From contig OZ245039.1 in the NCBI GenBank assembly GCA_965224095.1, positions 1,488,001 through 1,552,000 on the forward strand: a DNA stretch of 64,000 nucleotides, written 5' to 3'. The notes beneath the pieces were generated by a model that saw nothing but the letters and a program-made list of their open reading frames with translations, ran no database searches and was not told the DNA's origin. A program made the translations under genes and the position numbers. Shown one piece after another: positions 63,791 to 64,000 of the stretch. Numbering within the stretch: position 1 is the first letter of the stretch; every line of letters begins with the position of its first letter. This DNA comes from JBPEWY01 sp965224095 (GTDB lineage: Bacteria; Bacteroidota; Bacteroidia; Flavobacteriales; Flavobacteriaceae).

Positions 63791-64000
63791 AATTTTTTTA
63801 ATGCTTTTTTTTAAAGTTTTTTTACACCCTCCCGTATCACAACAAAAACACCCCTTTATATCAATCCCTTTAAACCATAAAAACACCTCCTTAACATCAC
63901 TTAATGCAACTATCCGCCCTCTTAACCCCCTAACGGAAAAAATTCCATACCAATCCAAAACGAACTACAAAATCGCGATAAGGATAATTAGGAGCAGCAT

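Noticed and set aside
63686..63958. 90-codon minus-strand frame upstream of 16S
   Set aside because: It spans the consensus rRNA promoter and the leader; lysine and phenylalanine runs come from A/T tracts.

Overview
The window is a chromosomal segment of a Bacteroidota bacterium, most likely a member of the Flavobacteriaceae. Supporting signs are a type IX secretion (T9SS) C-terminal sorting domain, many short lipoproteins and membrane-anchored AraC regulators, TAnnTTTG-type -7 promoter boxes, BfmA/DUF5712-type mobilisation genes, and rRNA sequences of this group. All calls come from reading the sequence; no database search was possible.

Layout. 1-4356: a truncated secreted beta-propeller gene on the minus strand, then a plus-strand operon ending in a YciI/DGPF protein and an ECF42-type sigma factor. 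4351-16476: a long run of minus-strand envelope genes (SRPBCC protein, CPBP membrane protease, two paralogues built of D-x-NG-x-x-R repeats, PD40 lipoprotein, HExxH lipoprotein, kelch lipoprotein, YceI protein, serine hydrolase, a third repeat paralogue, and a T9SS-secreted NHL-type propeller). 17136-22571: a membrane AraC regulator, histidine-degradation genes (N-formylglutamate amidohydrolase and hutF), a Crp/Fnr regulator and a DUF4386 membrane protein. 22660-22990: a 108-bp tandem repeat and a terminator.

23000-48267: a sharply delimited 25.2-kb integrative mobilisable element in the 3' half of tRNA-Val(TAC). It has 49-bp direct repeats at both ends, an adjacent tyrosine integrase, identical paired ATGTGCAAAT boxes just inside each end (candidate integrase arm sites), and its own terminator behind the rebuilt tRNA. 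The right part holds the mobility genes (coupling protein, DUF5712 relaxase, BfmA-like protein, RadC, SSB). The left part holds an XRE-repressor switch with two tiny lipoproteins. The centre is a coupled operon of 14-15 kb: Skp/OmpH-like chaperone, lipoprotein, a 2031-aa SpvB-like protein, a 2055-aa RHS protein with three lectin-like and two malectin-like insertions and a variable tip, and a lipoprotein that may be the tip's partner. I regard this operon as the most likely undescribed system: an envelope-exported, glycan-binding RHS/Tc-like device carried by a mobilisable element.

48364-58200: housekeeping genes: exbB-exbD-tonB-folC, an NhaD-type antiporter, an acyl-CoA dehydrogenase, a DUF5916 outer-membrane protein, an NTF2-like protein and a second membrane AraC regulator. 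58251-63790: a complete rRNA operon on the minus strand (16S, tRNA-Ile, tRNA-Ala, 23S, 5S, terminator) with a strong consensus promoter about 235 bp upstream of 16S.
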